This document shows positions 44,940 through 53,754 of a stretch of 64,000 nucleotides of DNA, piece by piece. The position numbers and the translations under genes were made by a program. Within the stretch, counting starts at the first letter, position 1, and each line of letters starts with the position of its first letter. Origin of the DNA: an uncultured Pseudomonadales bacterium (GTDB lineage Bacteria; Pseudomonadota; Gammaproteobacteria; Pseudomonadales; Azotimanducaceae); NCBI GenBank assembly GCA_951813515.1, contig OX638346.1:2473617-2537616 (forward strand). The letters are read 5' to 3'. A model generated the notes under the pieces. That model made no database searches. It saw only the letters and a list, made by a program, of their open reading frames with translations, and was not told where the DNA came from.

Positions 44940-47757
44940 GAAGGACCGTGTCGCCGACAAAGGCACGGATCGGCCACGTGGACAAAGCCTGCCTGCCATG
45001 CCCTCGTTCCCGGCGTTCTATCGTGCCATCAACAACGGGCGCGACCCGTTTCCGTGGCAGGCCCGTTTGGCCGATCTGGTCGCGAAGGAGGAGCGGTGGA
45101 GAAGTGAGATTGGCGTTCCCACGGGGCTTGGCAAGACCGCTTGCCTGGATTTAGCGGTTTGGTGGCTGGCATCGCAGGCGGACCGGGAACCCTGCTGTCG
45201 CACTGCACCGACGCGAATCTGGTGGGTGGTCAACCGTCGCCTGCTGGTGGACTCGACCGCCGATCATGCGCGACGGATGGTCCATACGCTCAGCGATCCA
45301 GCCGCAGCGGAACTCGACGATGCCGATAGGCAGGTGGCGGCCAGGGTTTCTGACCGACTGCGTGCACTATGGGTGGACGCCAATGCGGTCCCGCTGGATG
45401 TCATCAGCCTGCGCGGCGGAATCGCCTCGCGCTCGCCCACCGATCCGGCGCGGCCAACCATCGTTCTCTGCACGCTGCCCATGTACGGGTCGCGTTTGCT
45501 GTTTCGAGGTTACGGTTCGCGCCGGCGTTCGGTCGATGCTGCCATGGCTGGGACGGACAGCCTCGTGCTCCTCGACGAGGCGCATCTTGCCCCGCACCTG
45601 CAGTCCCTCATCCCGGCGCTGGCCGAATGCCATCCGAACGCCAGGGGATTCCTCGGTGGAGGACGTGCGCGGCCACAACTCGTCGCGCTAACGGCCACGG
45701 GCGACGCCGGCACGTCTGAGCGGTTCGAGCTCGACGCGGACGACGAAGCCCACACCGTCGTCCGCAAGCGTCTGGACGCGGTGAAGCCGGTTCGATTACA
45801 GATAGGGGGTGCGGGGGACCCAGCGAAGCGCCTTGCCGATGCCGCACTGGACCTTGTTGATTCAAGCCCGCGATCCGTCGCTTGCCTCGTGTTCGCCAAC
45901 TCTCCCCAAACGGCACGCGGCACGTTCGACCGCTTGCGGAAGGCAAAGTTACTTGCAGATGCGGAAGTGCTGCTACTGACCGGCCTCGCCCGGGAGCGGG
46001 AGGCGCAGCGCATCCGTGAGCGGATACTGGACGCAGACACTGGCATGGCGGCTGGCCGGGTCATGGGGACGCGTACGCGCCATCTTGTGGTGGTGGCGAC
46101 GCAAACGCTTGAAGTCGGGGCGGATTTAGATGCCGAGTGTTTGGTAACCGAGACATGTGGCGTCCGCGCGCTCACGCAGCGGCTTGGCCGGCTCAACCGG
46201 CTTGGTCATTTCTCGCACGCTCGCGCAACCTATGTCCACTCGCCGCCACCTAGGCGGCGCGGAACGAAGGGGATGGCCGATGCCTGGCCGGTGTACGGAT
46301 TGGAGCCGGCGAAGGTGTTGGAGCGGCTGCAGGCGGCGCGGAGCGAGGACGGCACGGTTCAATTGTCCCCGCGGGTCGTTGCCGACATCCTGGGATCGCC
46401 CGGGGACGATCCTGGCCGAGCACCCGAGATCCTGCCCGGCCTCCTGTGGGAGTGGACCAAGACGACCACGCCTCCGGACGGGGAGGCGCCTGTGGAGCCG
46501 TACTTCAGCGGTATCGCAGCGCCCCGACTCTCTGTCTCGTTGCTCTGGCGTGTGCATGTGCCCGATGCTGGCAAGCGACTTTGGCCCCGCCCGAGCGATC
46601 GCGAGGCCATCGATGTGCCCCTCAATGATGTGCGGGAACTTCTCGCGGACCAGGAAATGTGCCGGATCGGTGTGGATGGCGTCACCGTCGAAACAGCGCC
46701 AGTCGATGACTTGCGCCCCGGCGACCGAGTTGTGCTGCCGACGGACAGCGGCCTCATGGATGAGTTCGGCTGGAATCCGTCCTGCTCGGACGCGGTGGTG
46801 GATGCCTCTCTGCAGGACCTGGGCTTGCCCGTGGACACGCCGGCAATCGAGAGGTTGTGCGGTTTGCATCTGGAACAGTTGACCGCGACTGCGCTAGGCC
46901 TCGTGGACGATGCGGACGACGGCGAGGCAAGCCAGGCCCAGGCCGTACAGGAGATACTGGACTCCGTTCGGAGCGCTCCGACGCCGGTTGGGTGGGATCA
47001 CGAGGAGTGGGCGTCTTATGCCAGTGCGTTGACACCACACCTCTTGCAGCCACGCAACGAGGTACCGCGGCTGCCCGTTCGCCGCCCCAAGGAAGAAGCA
47101 CGCAACGATGACTTCGACGAGTTTTCGCTCGGCCCTGCTGCAGTGGAACTGGATCGGCATGGCAATGCCGTTGGCAGACGGGCGCGGGTAATCGCAGAGC
47201 GATTGGGCTTACCGCCGGACCTGCTGAGGATAGTTGCGCACGCTGCAACGCTGCATGACATCGGCAAGGCAGACCCGCGCTTTCAACGGTGGCTCTCGTC
47301 CGACAATCACCAAGCAGGTGCGCTGCTTGCGAAATCTGACACGCCGCGACACCTGTGGGAGGCAAAGCGGCACCGAGCGGGGTGGCCCCGCGGCGGCCGT
47401 CACGAAGACCTTTCCGCCAGACTGGTTCGAGCGTGGCTCCAACGAATGCCCGATTGGGGCGAACCGTTTGAACGTGACTTGCTGGTTCATCTGGTGATCA
47501 GCCACCACGGCAAGGGCCGACCGCTGGTGGCGCCCGTAGTCGATGGCACTCCTGCGACTGTGCGTGGCACGGTGGGAGGTGTGGCGGTGGAGGCAAACGC
47601 CGATCTCGGAGTCACTGATTGGGGCCAGCCAGCCCGATTCCGACGGCTTGACGCGCATCTGGGGCCCTGGGGTCTCGCGCTGCTGGAGGCGATTGTCATT
47701 CGCGCCGACCACGCTGTTTCCGCAGGAGTTCAGGAATCGGAGGATCGCGACGAATGA
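44932..47757 (+). CDS. cas3: Cas3 helicase-nuclease, helicase first and HD domain last
   Basis: 941 residues from ATG 44932. Helicase motifs: GVPTGLGKTACLDLAVWW (motif I), VLLDEAHLAPHL (DEAH), ALTATGD (motif III), TQTLEVGADLD and QRLGRLNRLG (motif VI). A C-terminal HD nuclease follows at about residue 760-930 with HAATLHDIGKADPRFQRW and LVISHHGKGRP. This helicase-HD order is the mark of type I-G Cas3. It unwinds and degrades target DNA. ATGA overlap with csb3. Confidence 0.94.
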   Translation: MNEKDRVADKGTDRPRGQSLPAMPSFPAFYRAINNGRDPFPWQARLADLVAKEERWRSEIGVPTGLGKTACLDLAVWWLASQADREPCCRTAPTRIWWVVNRRLLVDSTADHARRMVHTLSDPAAAELDDADRQVAARVSDRLRALWVDANAVPLDVISLRGGIASRSPTDPARPTIVLCTLPMYGSRLLFRGYGSRRRSVDAAMAGTDSLVLLDEAHLAPHLQSLIPALAECHPNARGFLGGGRARPQLVALTATGDAGTSERFELDADDEAHTVVRKRLDAVKPVRLQIGGAGDPAKRLADAALDLVDSSPRSVACLVFANSPQTARGTFDRLRKAKLLADAEVLLLTGLAREREAQRIRERILDADTGMAAGRVMGTRTRHLVVVATQTLEVGADLDAECLVTETCGVRALTQRLGRLNRLGHFSHARATYVHSPPPRRRGTKGMADAWPVYGLEPAKVLERLQAARSEDGTVQLSPRVVADILGSPGDDPGRAPEILPGLLWEWTKTTTPPDGEAPVEPYFSGIAAPRLSVSLLWRVHVPDAGKRLWPRPSDREAIDVPLNDVRELLADQEMCRIGVDGVTVETAPVDDLRPGDRVVLPTDSGLMDEFGWNPSCSDAVVDASLQDLGLPVDTPAIERLCGLHLEQLTATALGLVDDADDGEASQAQAVQEILDSVRSAPTPVGWDHEEWASYASALTPHLLQPRNEVPRLPVRRPKEEARNDDFDEFSLGPAAVELDRHGNAVGRRARVIAERLGLPPDLLRIVAHAATLHDIGKADPRFQRWLSSDNHQAGALLAKSDTPRHLWEAKRHRAGWPRGGRHEDLSARLVRAWLQRMPDWGEPFERDLLVHLVISHHGKGRPLVAPVVDGTPATVRGTVGGVAVEANADLGVTDWGQPARFRRLDAHLGPWGLALLEAIVIRADHAVSAGVQESEDRDE

Positions 47758-48650
47758 ACGAATGCGTGTGCCCCGGATTGCCGGCTGGGTGGGTCAACGG
47801 CTGGCTGGCCGCCGTGGGTGCCACTGTGCTGGACCCGCGATTGCGGCTGCATTGGACAGCTGAAGACGCTCCCGTTGCCGTGCTGTCCGCAGAGGGAGCC
47901 GACCCGGCCGAAGCCCTCGTCGATACTTGGCCGGACCGGGAACTCATGGTCGATCTGCCGATAGCCGCGGATTGGCGGAATGCCCGTAAGCTCGAACGTC
48001 AGGTGACGGTGGACGATTTCCGGGATCGGGCCATGGAGGGGCGTAGTGCCCCGGCTTCTTGGACGCTGTCCTCCACGCTGACGGATTTGAGCGTCGACCA
48101 GAATGGCAAGGTGGCCCACGCACCCTTCGACGCCGCCGGGCCGGGCACGATCAAATGGCTTCATTACCGGGTCTTGCGACTTCACGAGAAGATCGGACGG
48201 CCTTCTCGATCGCGGCTCCATGCTTCTCTGATGGGGCAAGCGAGCCGGGTCAAGGACAACGGCTTGGGATTCGACCAAAGCAGGCTCGGCTCATTGGCGG
48301 ACAAGACGGATCCCTGGGTGGAACCTGTCGTCGAACTGCTTGCGTTCTTCGGCCTTGCCCTCTTCCCGATGCGGGGGAACGGCGCCGACCGAAGGGACCG
48401 GGGCAATCCAGAGGAGAGACAGAGAGGTTGGCGTAAGCCTCCCCGCAGTCACGAACCTCGAGAGTTCCTGTGGCCAGCTTGGGAGCAGCCGCTTGACGCG
48501 TGGGGCATCGATGCGCTGCTGGACATCTGGAACCCCTGGCGGCGAGCCACATGGCGCCGGGCCGGTGTACATGCTGGATGGCACAGCGTTCGCTACGAGC
48601 GTAGGGCGACGGCCGACGCGACCCGCGCCATCGGGGCCGAGCGTCTGTGA
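47754..48650 (+). CDS. csb3: Type I-G small Cas8-like subunit (Csb3)
   Basis: 298 residues. It starts PGLPAGWVNGWLAAVGATVLDPRLRLHW and later has WVEPVVELLAFFGLALFPMRG, consistent with the Csb3/Cas8u2 family that takes the large-subunit role in type I-G. The family is highly divergent, so the name rests partly on length and position between cas3 and cas4. Start ATG overlaps the cas3 stop; its stop overlaps the cas4 GTG. Confidence 0.8.
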   Translation: MNECVCPGLPAGWVNGWLAAVGATVLDPRLRLHWTAEDAPVAVLSAEGADPAEALVDTWPDRELMVDLPIAADWRNARKLERQVTVDDFRDRAMEGRSAPASWTLSSTLTDLSVDQNGKVAHAPFDAAGPGTIKWLHYRVLRLHEKIGRPSRSRLHASLMGQASRVKDNGLGFDQSRLGSLADKTDPWVEPVVELLAFFGLALFPMRGNGADRRDRGNPEERQRGWRKPPRSHEPREFLWPAWEQPLDAWGIDALLDIWNPWRRATWRRAGVHAGWHSVRYERRATADATRAIGAERL

Positions 48651-49264
48651 CGCCCGAACCCGTGGTAGCGATCTCTGCGATCGAGCACTTTGTCTATTGT
48701 CCTCGACAATGCGCCCTCATCCACGGCGACGGAGTGTGGAGCGATAACGCGCACACTGTCCGCGGCACACGGGCTCATCGACGAGTCGACAGCGGACGAC
48801 ATCGGACCGAGCGTGGCAAGCGCGTCCTCCGCGGGATTCCGCTTTGGTCCGAGTCCCTGGGTCTGACGGGTCGAGCGGATGTCGTGGAGGTCAAGGGGAA
48901 GGAGATCCACCCGGTGGAGTACAAGTCCGGCACGCGACACGGTCTCGCCGCCGACCTGCAGCTTTGCGCACAGGCACTGTGCCTAGAAGAAATGCTGAAT
49001 GTGGACGTGCCTATCGGGAGCGTGTGGTACGGAGGGCCTCGGCGACGCGTCGAAGTGCGATTCACGGCTTCCCTCCGAAGGAAGGTGATGAGCGTCGTCG
49101 TCGCCATCCGCGACCAGCTGTTGACGGGCGAACTGCCCGTCGCGGTCAACGATGCGCGCTGCAGGGAGTGCCAGCTTCTCCATCACTGCCTCCCCGGCGT
49201 GACGAGCGTGTCTCGTAGAATCGAAAAGTACATGTCCGAAGCAGTGTTTGGATGCGGTACCTGA
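48647..49264 (+). CDS. cas4: Cas4 nuclease
   Basis: 205 residues. A first cysteine in FVYCPRQCALIH near the N-terminus, nuclease residues GRADVV and HPVEYKSG (D-ExK), and three C-terminal cysteines in CRECQLLHHC make the 4Fe-4S RecB-like Cas4 fold. It helps choose and trim PAM-flanked protospacers. GTG start. Its 3' end overlaps cas1 by 13 bases in a different frame, whereas in many type I-G loci the two are one fused protein. Confidence 0.93.
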   Translation: MTPEPVVAISAIEHFVYCPRQCALIHGDGVWSDNAHTVRGTRAHRRVDSGRHRTERGKRVLRGIPLWSESLGLTGRADVVEVKGKEIHPVEYKSGTRHGLAADLQLCAQALCLEEMLNVDVPIGSVWYGGPRRRVEVRFTASLRRKVMSVVVAIRDQLLTGELPVAVNDARCRECQLLHHCLPGVTSVSRRIEKYMSEAVFGCGT

Positions 49265-50268
49265 GCACGCTCTACGTGCAGAGCCACAGGGCTCGCGTAG
49301 GGTACCGGCGCGGCTCGCTGATCGTCTCTCGGCCCGAGGGCAGCCAACGGGTCCCGCTGGAAGGGATCGATGCCGTCGTGGTGCTCGGTGGTGCCCAGAT
49401 GACGATGCAGTCGATTGACGCCTGCGTGGGGCGCGGCGTTCGCGTGGCCGTGCTGCGGCGCAATGGCGCGGTTCGCTTCGTCGTCAACGGAGCAACCGGA
49501 GGCAACGTGCATCTGCGCATGGCACTCTTTCGGGTCGTTGCGGACGATGATCGTGGGCTTGCTATGGCTAAAGCCATCGTGGCCGCCAAGCTGCAAAGCA
49601 GCGCGCAGGTTGTGGGCAGGTGGTCGCGGGATGAGAAGGACGATCAGGAGAGAGGGGTCCTCGCGGACCGCGCCGACCAGATTCGAATGCGGATACCTCG
49701 CCTGGAGGACGCAAAGACGCCGGACCATGTCCGCGGGATCGAAGGAGACGCGGCAAGGATCTACTTCCGGACGATGGGTCGCGCAGTTGCCTCGGCCGAA
49801 CTGGGATTCTCCGCAAGGACTCGACGTCCTCCGCGCGACCCGATCAACGCGATGCTTGGCTTCTGCTACGGGCTCCTTGTCACCGAGTGCATCGGTGCGC
49901 TCGAGAGCGTGGGGCTCGATTATCAGATGGGATTCTTCCACCGTCCTCGTTCTGGTCGCCCTTCGCTCGCGCTGGATTTGGCAGAGGAACTGCGCGCCAT
50001 GACGGACCGCTTCGTGGTGTCGCTAGTGCGCCGGCGACAGGTGAGTGAAGATAGCTTCGAGACAATGCCCGGCGGGGCGGTGTATCTAACCGAAGACGGC
50101 AGGGAGTTGTTGCTCGACGCATGGGAGGAACACAAGGAGACCGAGGTGCCGCACCGAATTCTCGGTCGGACGATAGGTCGCTGGGCGCTGCCGTCGGTCC
50201 AGGCGACGTTACTCGCGCGTCACTTGCGTGGGGACTTGCCAGCATATCCACCGTTCGTGCTTCCCTGA
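49252..50268 (+). CDS. cas1: Cas1 integrase
   Basis: 338 residues starting MRYLSTLYVQSHRARVGYRRG. The catalytic glutamate is seen in RGIEGDAARIYF, and the His/Asp pair in GFFHRPRSGRPSLALDLAEELRAMTDRF. It inserts spacers together with Cas2. The start lies inside the cas4 3' end; no separate ribosome-binding site is obvious, so translation is likely coupled. Cas2 follows 6 bases after its stop. Confidence 0.96.
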   Translation: MRYLSTLYVQSHRARVGYRRGSLIVSRPEGSQRVPLEGIDAVVVLGGAQMTMQSIDACVGRGVRVAVLRRNGAVRFVVNGATGGNVHLRMALFRVVADDDRGLAMAKAIVAAKLQSSAQVVGRWSRDEKDDQERGVLADRADQIRMRIPRLEDAKTPDHVRGIEGDAARIYFRTMGRAVASAELGFSARTRRPPRDPINAMLGFCYGLLVTECIGALESVGLDYQMGFFHRPRSGRPSLALDLAEELRAMTDRFVVSLVRRRQVSEDSFETMPGGAVYLTEDGRELLLDAWEEHKETEVPHRILGRTIGRWALPSVQATLLARHLRGDLPAYPPFVLP

Positions 50269-50274
50269 GCCCCC

Positions 50275-50565
50275 ATGGACGTACTCGTCACTTACGACAT
50301 CGCGAACACCGAGACCACCGGGGCTTCGCGCCTTCGGCGCATCGCGGACGTTTGCGAAAAGTACGGACAACGAGCGCAGTTCTCGGTTTTTGAGTGCAGG
50401 CTCTCGAGGACGCGGCTCGCCCGAATGGTCGGAGAGATCCGCGACACCATAGATCACGATGTCGACTCGGTGCTCATCTACCGGTTCCCGGGCGGGATGG
50501 AGCAAGCCACTCTGCGTTTAGGGCGAGATGATTCACACACCCTCGGCAAGCCTTGGTTGTTGTGA
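50275..50565 (+). CDS. cas2: Cas2
   Basis: 96 residues, ferredoxin-like fold beginning MDVLVTYDIANT with the conserved first-strand aspartate, then KYGQRAQFSVFECRLS. Structural partner of Cas1 in spacer integration. Last gene of the cas operon; the array leader follows directly. Confidence 0.95.
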   Translation: MDVLVTYDIANTETTGASRLRRIADVCEKYGQRAQFSVFECRLSRTRLARMVGEIRDTIDHDVDSVLIYRFPGGMEQATLRLGRDDSHTLGKPWLL

Positions 50566-50747
50566 CGCCGTGCGAACCTTCGGTGATTCTTCCGTCGTTG
50601 AGCGAGAAGTTGCTTGAAGTGGCCGATCACCGAAACATGGTGCCGTGTCCTGACCACAAATGGTGCGCTTTTCCCCATCAAGAGAGCAGAGAGGGGGCAA
50701 TTCCAGCCGGCAAACGGTCGTTGCGCGTGCGATTCCGTAAAATAGCA
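50566..50747 (+). promoter_or_regulatory. CRISPR leader
   Basis: 182 bases between cas2 and the first repeat, without a gene. It contains TCGTTGAGCG at about 50593-50603, the exact last ten bases of the repeat, a possible relic of a repeat or an adaptation motif. The last 20 bases are A/T-enriched (CCGTAAAATAGCA). Position is fixed as leader because the degenerate repeat is at the other end. Confidence 0.75.
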
Positions 50748-52178
50748 GTTGTCGCCGGAGCTAGACTCCGGCCTTCGTTGAGCGAGCCCGGCCAAATCCG
50801 CTTCGATCTCATTGCCGAGGGGTTGTCGCCGGAGCTAGACTCCGGCCTTCGTTGAGCGGCTTTCACTGGCACGATGCGGGATTTGCCTACCGCTGCGTTG
50901 TCGCCGGAGCTAGACTCCGGCCTTCGTTGAGCGCGGTGGGAAGACGTGCAGAATTCCGTATCGGGGAGGTTGTCGCCGGAGCTAGACTCCGGCCTTCGTT
51001 GAGCGAGGTTCGCTTCGTACAGGCGGAACGCGGCGCCGTCGCGTTGTCGCCGGAGCTAGACTCCGGCCTTCGTTGAGCGGTTTCGGAGCGTCGAAATCCC
51101 GGCGACATCCTGCCAGTTGTCGCCGGAGCTAGACTCCGGCCTTCGTTGAGCGAGAGCCAACGCCATCTTGTGCGCCTTCTCCGGCTCGGTTGTCGCCGGA
51201 GCTAGACTCCGGCCTTCGTTGAGCGTTGTTCGGGGTGGGCGAGACTATCGCCTTGGGGAAGGTTGTCGCCGGAGCTAGACTCCGGCCTTCGTTGAGCGCC
51301 TCACGATCCTCGCATTCGCGCCTTGGTGGCGCGAGTTGTCGCCGGAGCTAGACTCCGGCCTTCGTTGAGCGCGGGTAAACGAAACCCGCCTTAGAACGCT
51401 CCCAAGGCCCGTTGTCGCCGGAGCTAGACTCCGGCCTTCGTTGAGCGGTGCAAGAGTTCTCAATGCACGTCGCCCGATTCTCGTTGTCGCCGGAGCTAGA
51501 CTCCGGCCTTCGTTGAGCGACGAGATGCACGCCACGATGGGCCTGCGGTTCTAGGTTGTCGCCGGAGCTAGACTCCGGCCTTCGTTGAGCGAGGAACCAA
51601 AGGCTCGCGGCCAGCAGGACCAGGCCTAGGTTGTCGCCGGAGCTAGACTCCGGCCTTCGTTGAGCGTTAGCGCGCTACCGGGGGAACTGCCAAAGCGCGC
51701 CGGTTGTCGCCGGAGCTAGACTCCGGCCTTCGTTGAGCGGCTTTCGCGTACCGGCTGATCCCGGCGCACGTCCGAGTTGTCGCCGGAGCTAGACTCCGGC
51801 CTTCGTTGAGCGGTGTAATCGTAGTCGAGCGCGATGACCATGCCGGGTTGTCGCCGGAGCTAGACTCCGGCCTTCGTTGAGCGATCCAGTGGCTCGCGGA
51901 TCGGGGGGCTAGGCGCGTGGTTGTCGCCGGAGCTAGACTCCGGCCTTCGTTGAGCGTGCAGGAGTGTCTAGGCGTCACGGAGACGCCGGAGCAGTTGTCG
52001 CCGGAGCTAGACTCCGGCCTTCGTTGAGCGTGCAGGAGTGTCTAGGCGTCACGGAGACGCCGGAGCAGTTGTCGCCGGAGCTAGACTCCGGCCTTCGTTG
52101 AGCGTGCAGGAGTGTCTAGGCGTCACGGAGACGCCGGAGCAGTTGTCGCCGGAGCTAGACTCCGACTTTCGTTGAGCG
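50748..52178 (+). CRISPR. CRISPR array, 20 repeats and 19 spacers
   Basis: A 37-base repeat starting GTTGTCGCCGGAG and ending CCTTCGTTGAGCG occurs 20 times, first at 50748-50784 and last at 52142-52178. The repeat holds a 7-bp stem GCCGGAG/CTCCGGC with loop CTAGA, the expected Cas6-like cleavage hairpin. Spacer lengths from left are 37, 38, 35, 37, 36, 36, 36, 36, 39, 35, 35, 38, 36, 36, 34, 36, 37, 37, 37. All repeats are identical except the last, which has CCGACTTTC in place of CCGGCCTTC, marking it as the leader-distal end. The last three spacers are identical. Confidence 0.98.
51957..52141 (+). repeat. Three identical spacers at the distal array end
   Basis: Spacers 17, 18 and 19 (51957-51993, 52031-52067, 52105-52141) are the same 37 bases beginning TGCAGGAGTGTCTAGGCGTC. 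Each contains the inverted repeat GGCGTC/GACGCC. This looks like in-place duplication of a repeat-spacer unit by recombination or slippage, not independent acquisition. Confidence 0.95.
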
Positions 52179-52294
52179 CGCCGGGCGGTCGCCTTAACAA
52201 ATTGATAAATATACGGTTGTTTGTTGTACCAGTTTCTCGGCGTTACGCTCCATCGCAGCCGAAGCACTAGCGGGCGCTGCCGCATACGAGAGTC

Positions 52295-52616
52295 GGCGGC
52301 GCGCTCAAGCGCGTGCGCGAGTCCGGGAGCTACCCCGGCACGGTGCTGGCCTTCGAGTTCCTCGTCCTCACTGCGGCGTGCTCCGCCGAGGTGCGCGGCG
52401 CCCGCTGGACGGAGATCGATGAAGGTCGGCGGGCGAGCACCGCGTGCCTTTCTCGCTCCGGGCCCTCGAGGTGCTCGACGATGCGGCGGCGCTCCTCGGC
52501 GGCGACGACCTGGTGTTCCCGCGCCAACCGGCAAGGTGGCCAACCACTCCCTGATGGCCACTCTATTGCGCCAACTGGAGATGGGGCCATGCCGCACGGG
52601 TTCCGGTCGAGCTTCT
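52295..52616 (+). pseudogene. Tyrosine-recombinase (phage integrase) remnant
   Basis: Frame pieces read GTVLAFEFLVLTAACSAEVRGARWTEID, then in another frame HRVPFSLRALEVLDDAAALL and DDLVFPR, then TGKVANHSLMATLLRQLEMG, and finally MPHGFRSSF. These follow in order the catalytic core of P4-type integrases (TA-R-SGEVRGA-W-EID, HRVPLS, GFRSSFRDW). It has at least two frameshifts and a deletion, the catalytic Arg of the first box is Cys here, and the C-terminal Tyr is missing. The stretch to 52767 shows nothing else. Confidence 0.75.
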
Positions 52617-52767
52617 CCATTCAACCGTCAAAGCCGTCTATGGACACAGCTTTCGGGGGACCAACCCTGGCGAGCATACGGACCTCGATCACCTGTTTCT
52701 AGCTCTCAAGGTCAGCAAGTGCCGATTCGGTAGAGCTGATGGTGATGGAGGACACAAGGCTATTCCA

Positions 52768-52862
52768 GACCGACCCGCTCCCTGGCCTAGTCGAAATCAA
52801 CCTCCCGTCCCGCGTCCAGATCCGCAAGCCCGGCTGCCACCGCGCGCATGAAGTCGCGTTCC
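52768..52862 (+). repeat. Right flank duplicate, segment 1 (broken antitoxin 3' part)
   Basis: Direct counterpart of 41597-41691. On the minus strand it reads RDFMRAVAAGLADLDAGREVDFD and then TAG, where the intact antitoxin has a Glu codon. Only the 3' portion exists, so it is a relic. Confidence 0.88.
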
Positions 52863-52874
52863 GCGGACGATGCT

Positions 52875-52952
52875 TCCGCGCTGACCATCGCTCGCGTGCC
52901 GCTCTACGGCTCAGGCGCCCAGGTCACCGGCGCACCATCTGATTCCGTTCTG
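52875..52952 (+). repeat. Right flank duplicate, segment 2 (3' end of the intact ThuA-like gene)
   Basis: Direct counterpart of 41951-42028. Only 12 bases separate it from segment 1, against 259 on the left, so the junction suffered a deletion on this side. It runs into the complete ThuA-like gene. Confidence 0.85.
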
Positions 52953-53567
52953 CACGATTGTCCGAAACGCCGGGTTCTGCCAGCTTTTGGGGTCGTGACC
53001 GAGTTGTAGGCAGAAGACCCTCGAGTTTCCGTGGACCCGAGTCCATGCCAGGGTGTGCATGGAATGTTCTTTCGATGTCGTCAGCAGGACGTCGCAATCA
53101 TCGCTGCAATCACCCATGGCGAAGGTCTCATCGTATATCTCGAAGCCATTGAGCCCGACGGAGGCGGGGTGATCCTGGTTCACGTCTACCCCATAGGAAC
53201 CCAGCCAAATATCTGCGGTAAAGCGCCGATCGGGCAGCCCGATGATTTCTCCCCACCAATCGTCCTCCCGGTAGTTCAGCAGCGCGTGATGCAACACGAA
53301 AACGGGCTGACCGCTATCGAACAGATGCTCGATGCACGCCCGGGGTTTCCCCTCCGGCAATCCTCGCAGCATCGTGTAGAACAGCGTCACGTCGTAGCTG
53401 TCGCGAACCTCCTCGTCGCCGTCTTCGAAACCGGCGGAAGTCAGCCAGTCGTCAAAGCTCTGCATATACGGCCTGATCCCATCGAGACCATAGATGAAGT
53501 CGTGGAAAGGCCGGACATGGAACGGGTGGCTTCCCGTGAGAACGGCGACTGCTGGTTCCTGGCTCAA
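52911..53567 (-). CDS. ThuA-domain (glutamine amidotransferase-like) protein
   Basis: 218 residues. AVLTGSHPFHVRPFHDFIYGLDGI, PVFVLHHALLNYREDDWWGEIIG and PLQLGHDPKSWQNPAFRTIVQNGIRW-type ending (here CLQLGHDPKSW) match the ThuA trehalose-utilisation-like family, a Rossmann-like class I amidotransferase fold without the nucleophile. Its role is usually in sugar metabolism, unproven here. TTG start at 53567 with AAAGGA upstream. It lies just outside the right duplicate; a relic of its 3' end lies left of the cas operon. Confidence 0.8.
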   Translation of the reverse strand: MSQEPAVAVLTGSHPFHVRPFHDFIYGLDGIRPYMQSFDDWLTSAGFEDGDEEVRDSYDVTLFYTMLRGLPEGKPRACIEHLFDSGQPVFVLHHALLNYREDDWWGEIIGLPDRRFTADIWLGSYGVDVNQDHPASVGLNGFEIYDETFAMGDCSDDCDVLLTTSKEHSMHTLAWTRVHGNSRVFCLQLGHDPKSWQNPAFRTIVQNGIRWCAGDLGA

Positions 53568-53581
53568 GTCAAACTGTCCTT

Positions 53582-53606
53582 TGATTGGTGATCTTCATGT
53601 TACCCC
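53582..53606 (-). repeat. 25-base repeat in front of the ThuA-like gene
   Basis: On the plus strand GATTGGTGATCTTCATGTTA then CCCCG. An identical copy lies at 59692-59716, before the sulfatase gene. On the minus strand it reads GGGGTAACATGAAGATCACC, a plausible ribosome-binding region with an ATG opening a short frame (MKITN...). Confidence 0.8.
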
Positions 53607-53661
53607 GCAGTCGAGGAAGTCGGCACTCCCATAGGTGTCGGCGGTGAAGTACCCAGCCCGG

Positions 53662-53752
53662 GTGACCAATCCTCAAGGGAAAGATCGTCATCCCGGACAG
53701 ATTCTTTGATCCCCTTCCGCAGGAAGAATTGGGGGCATGGGAAGGTGAATAG
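53662..53752 (+). pseudogene. Antitoxin 3' remnant
   Basis: A frame reading LKGKIVIPDRFFDPLPQEELGAWEGE and a stop two bases before the PIN gene start. This is the typical C-terminus of Phd-type antitoxins (IPDDFD-PLPED-L-AFEG). The N-terminal part is missing; a TGA lies directly upstream in frame. Confidence 0.6.
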
Positions 53753-53754
53753 TC

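Noticed and set aside
50852..51978. Open frames across the array, e.g. minus-strand frames rich in AQRRPESSSGDN-type repeats
   Set aside because: They are translations of the CRISPR repeat; the regular 71-76 base period and cas genes next door explain them.
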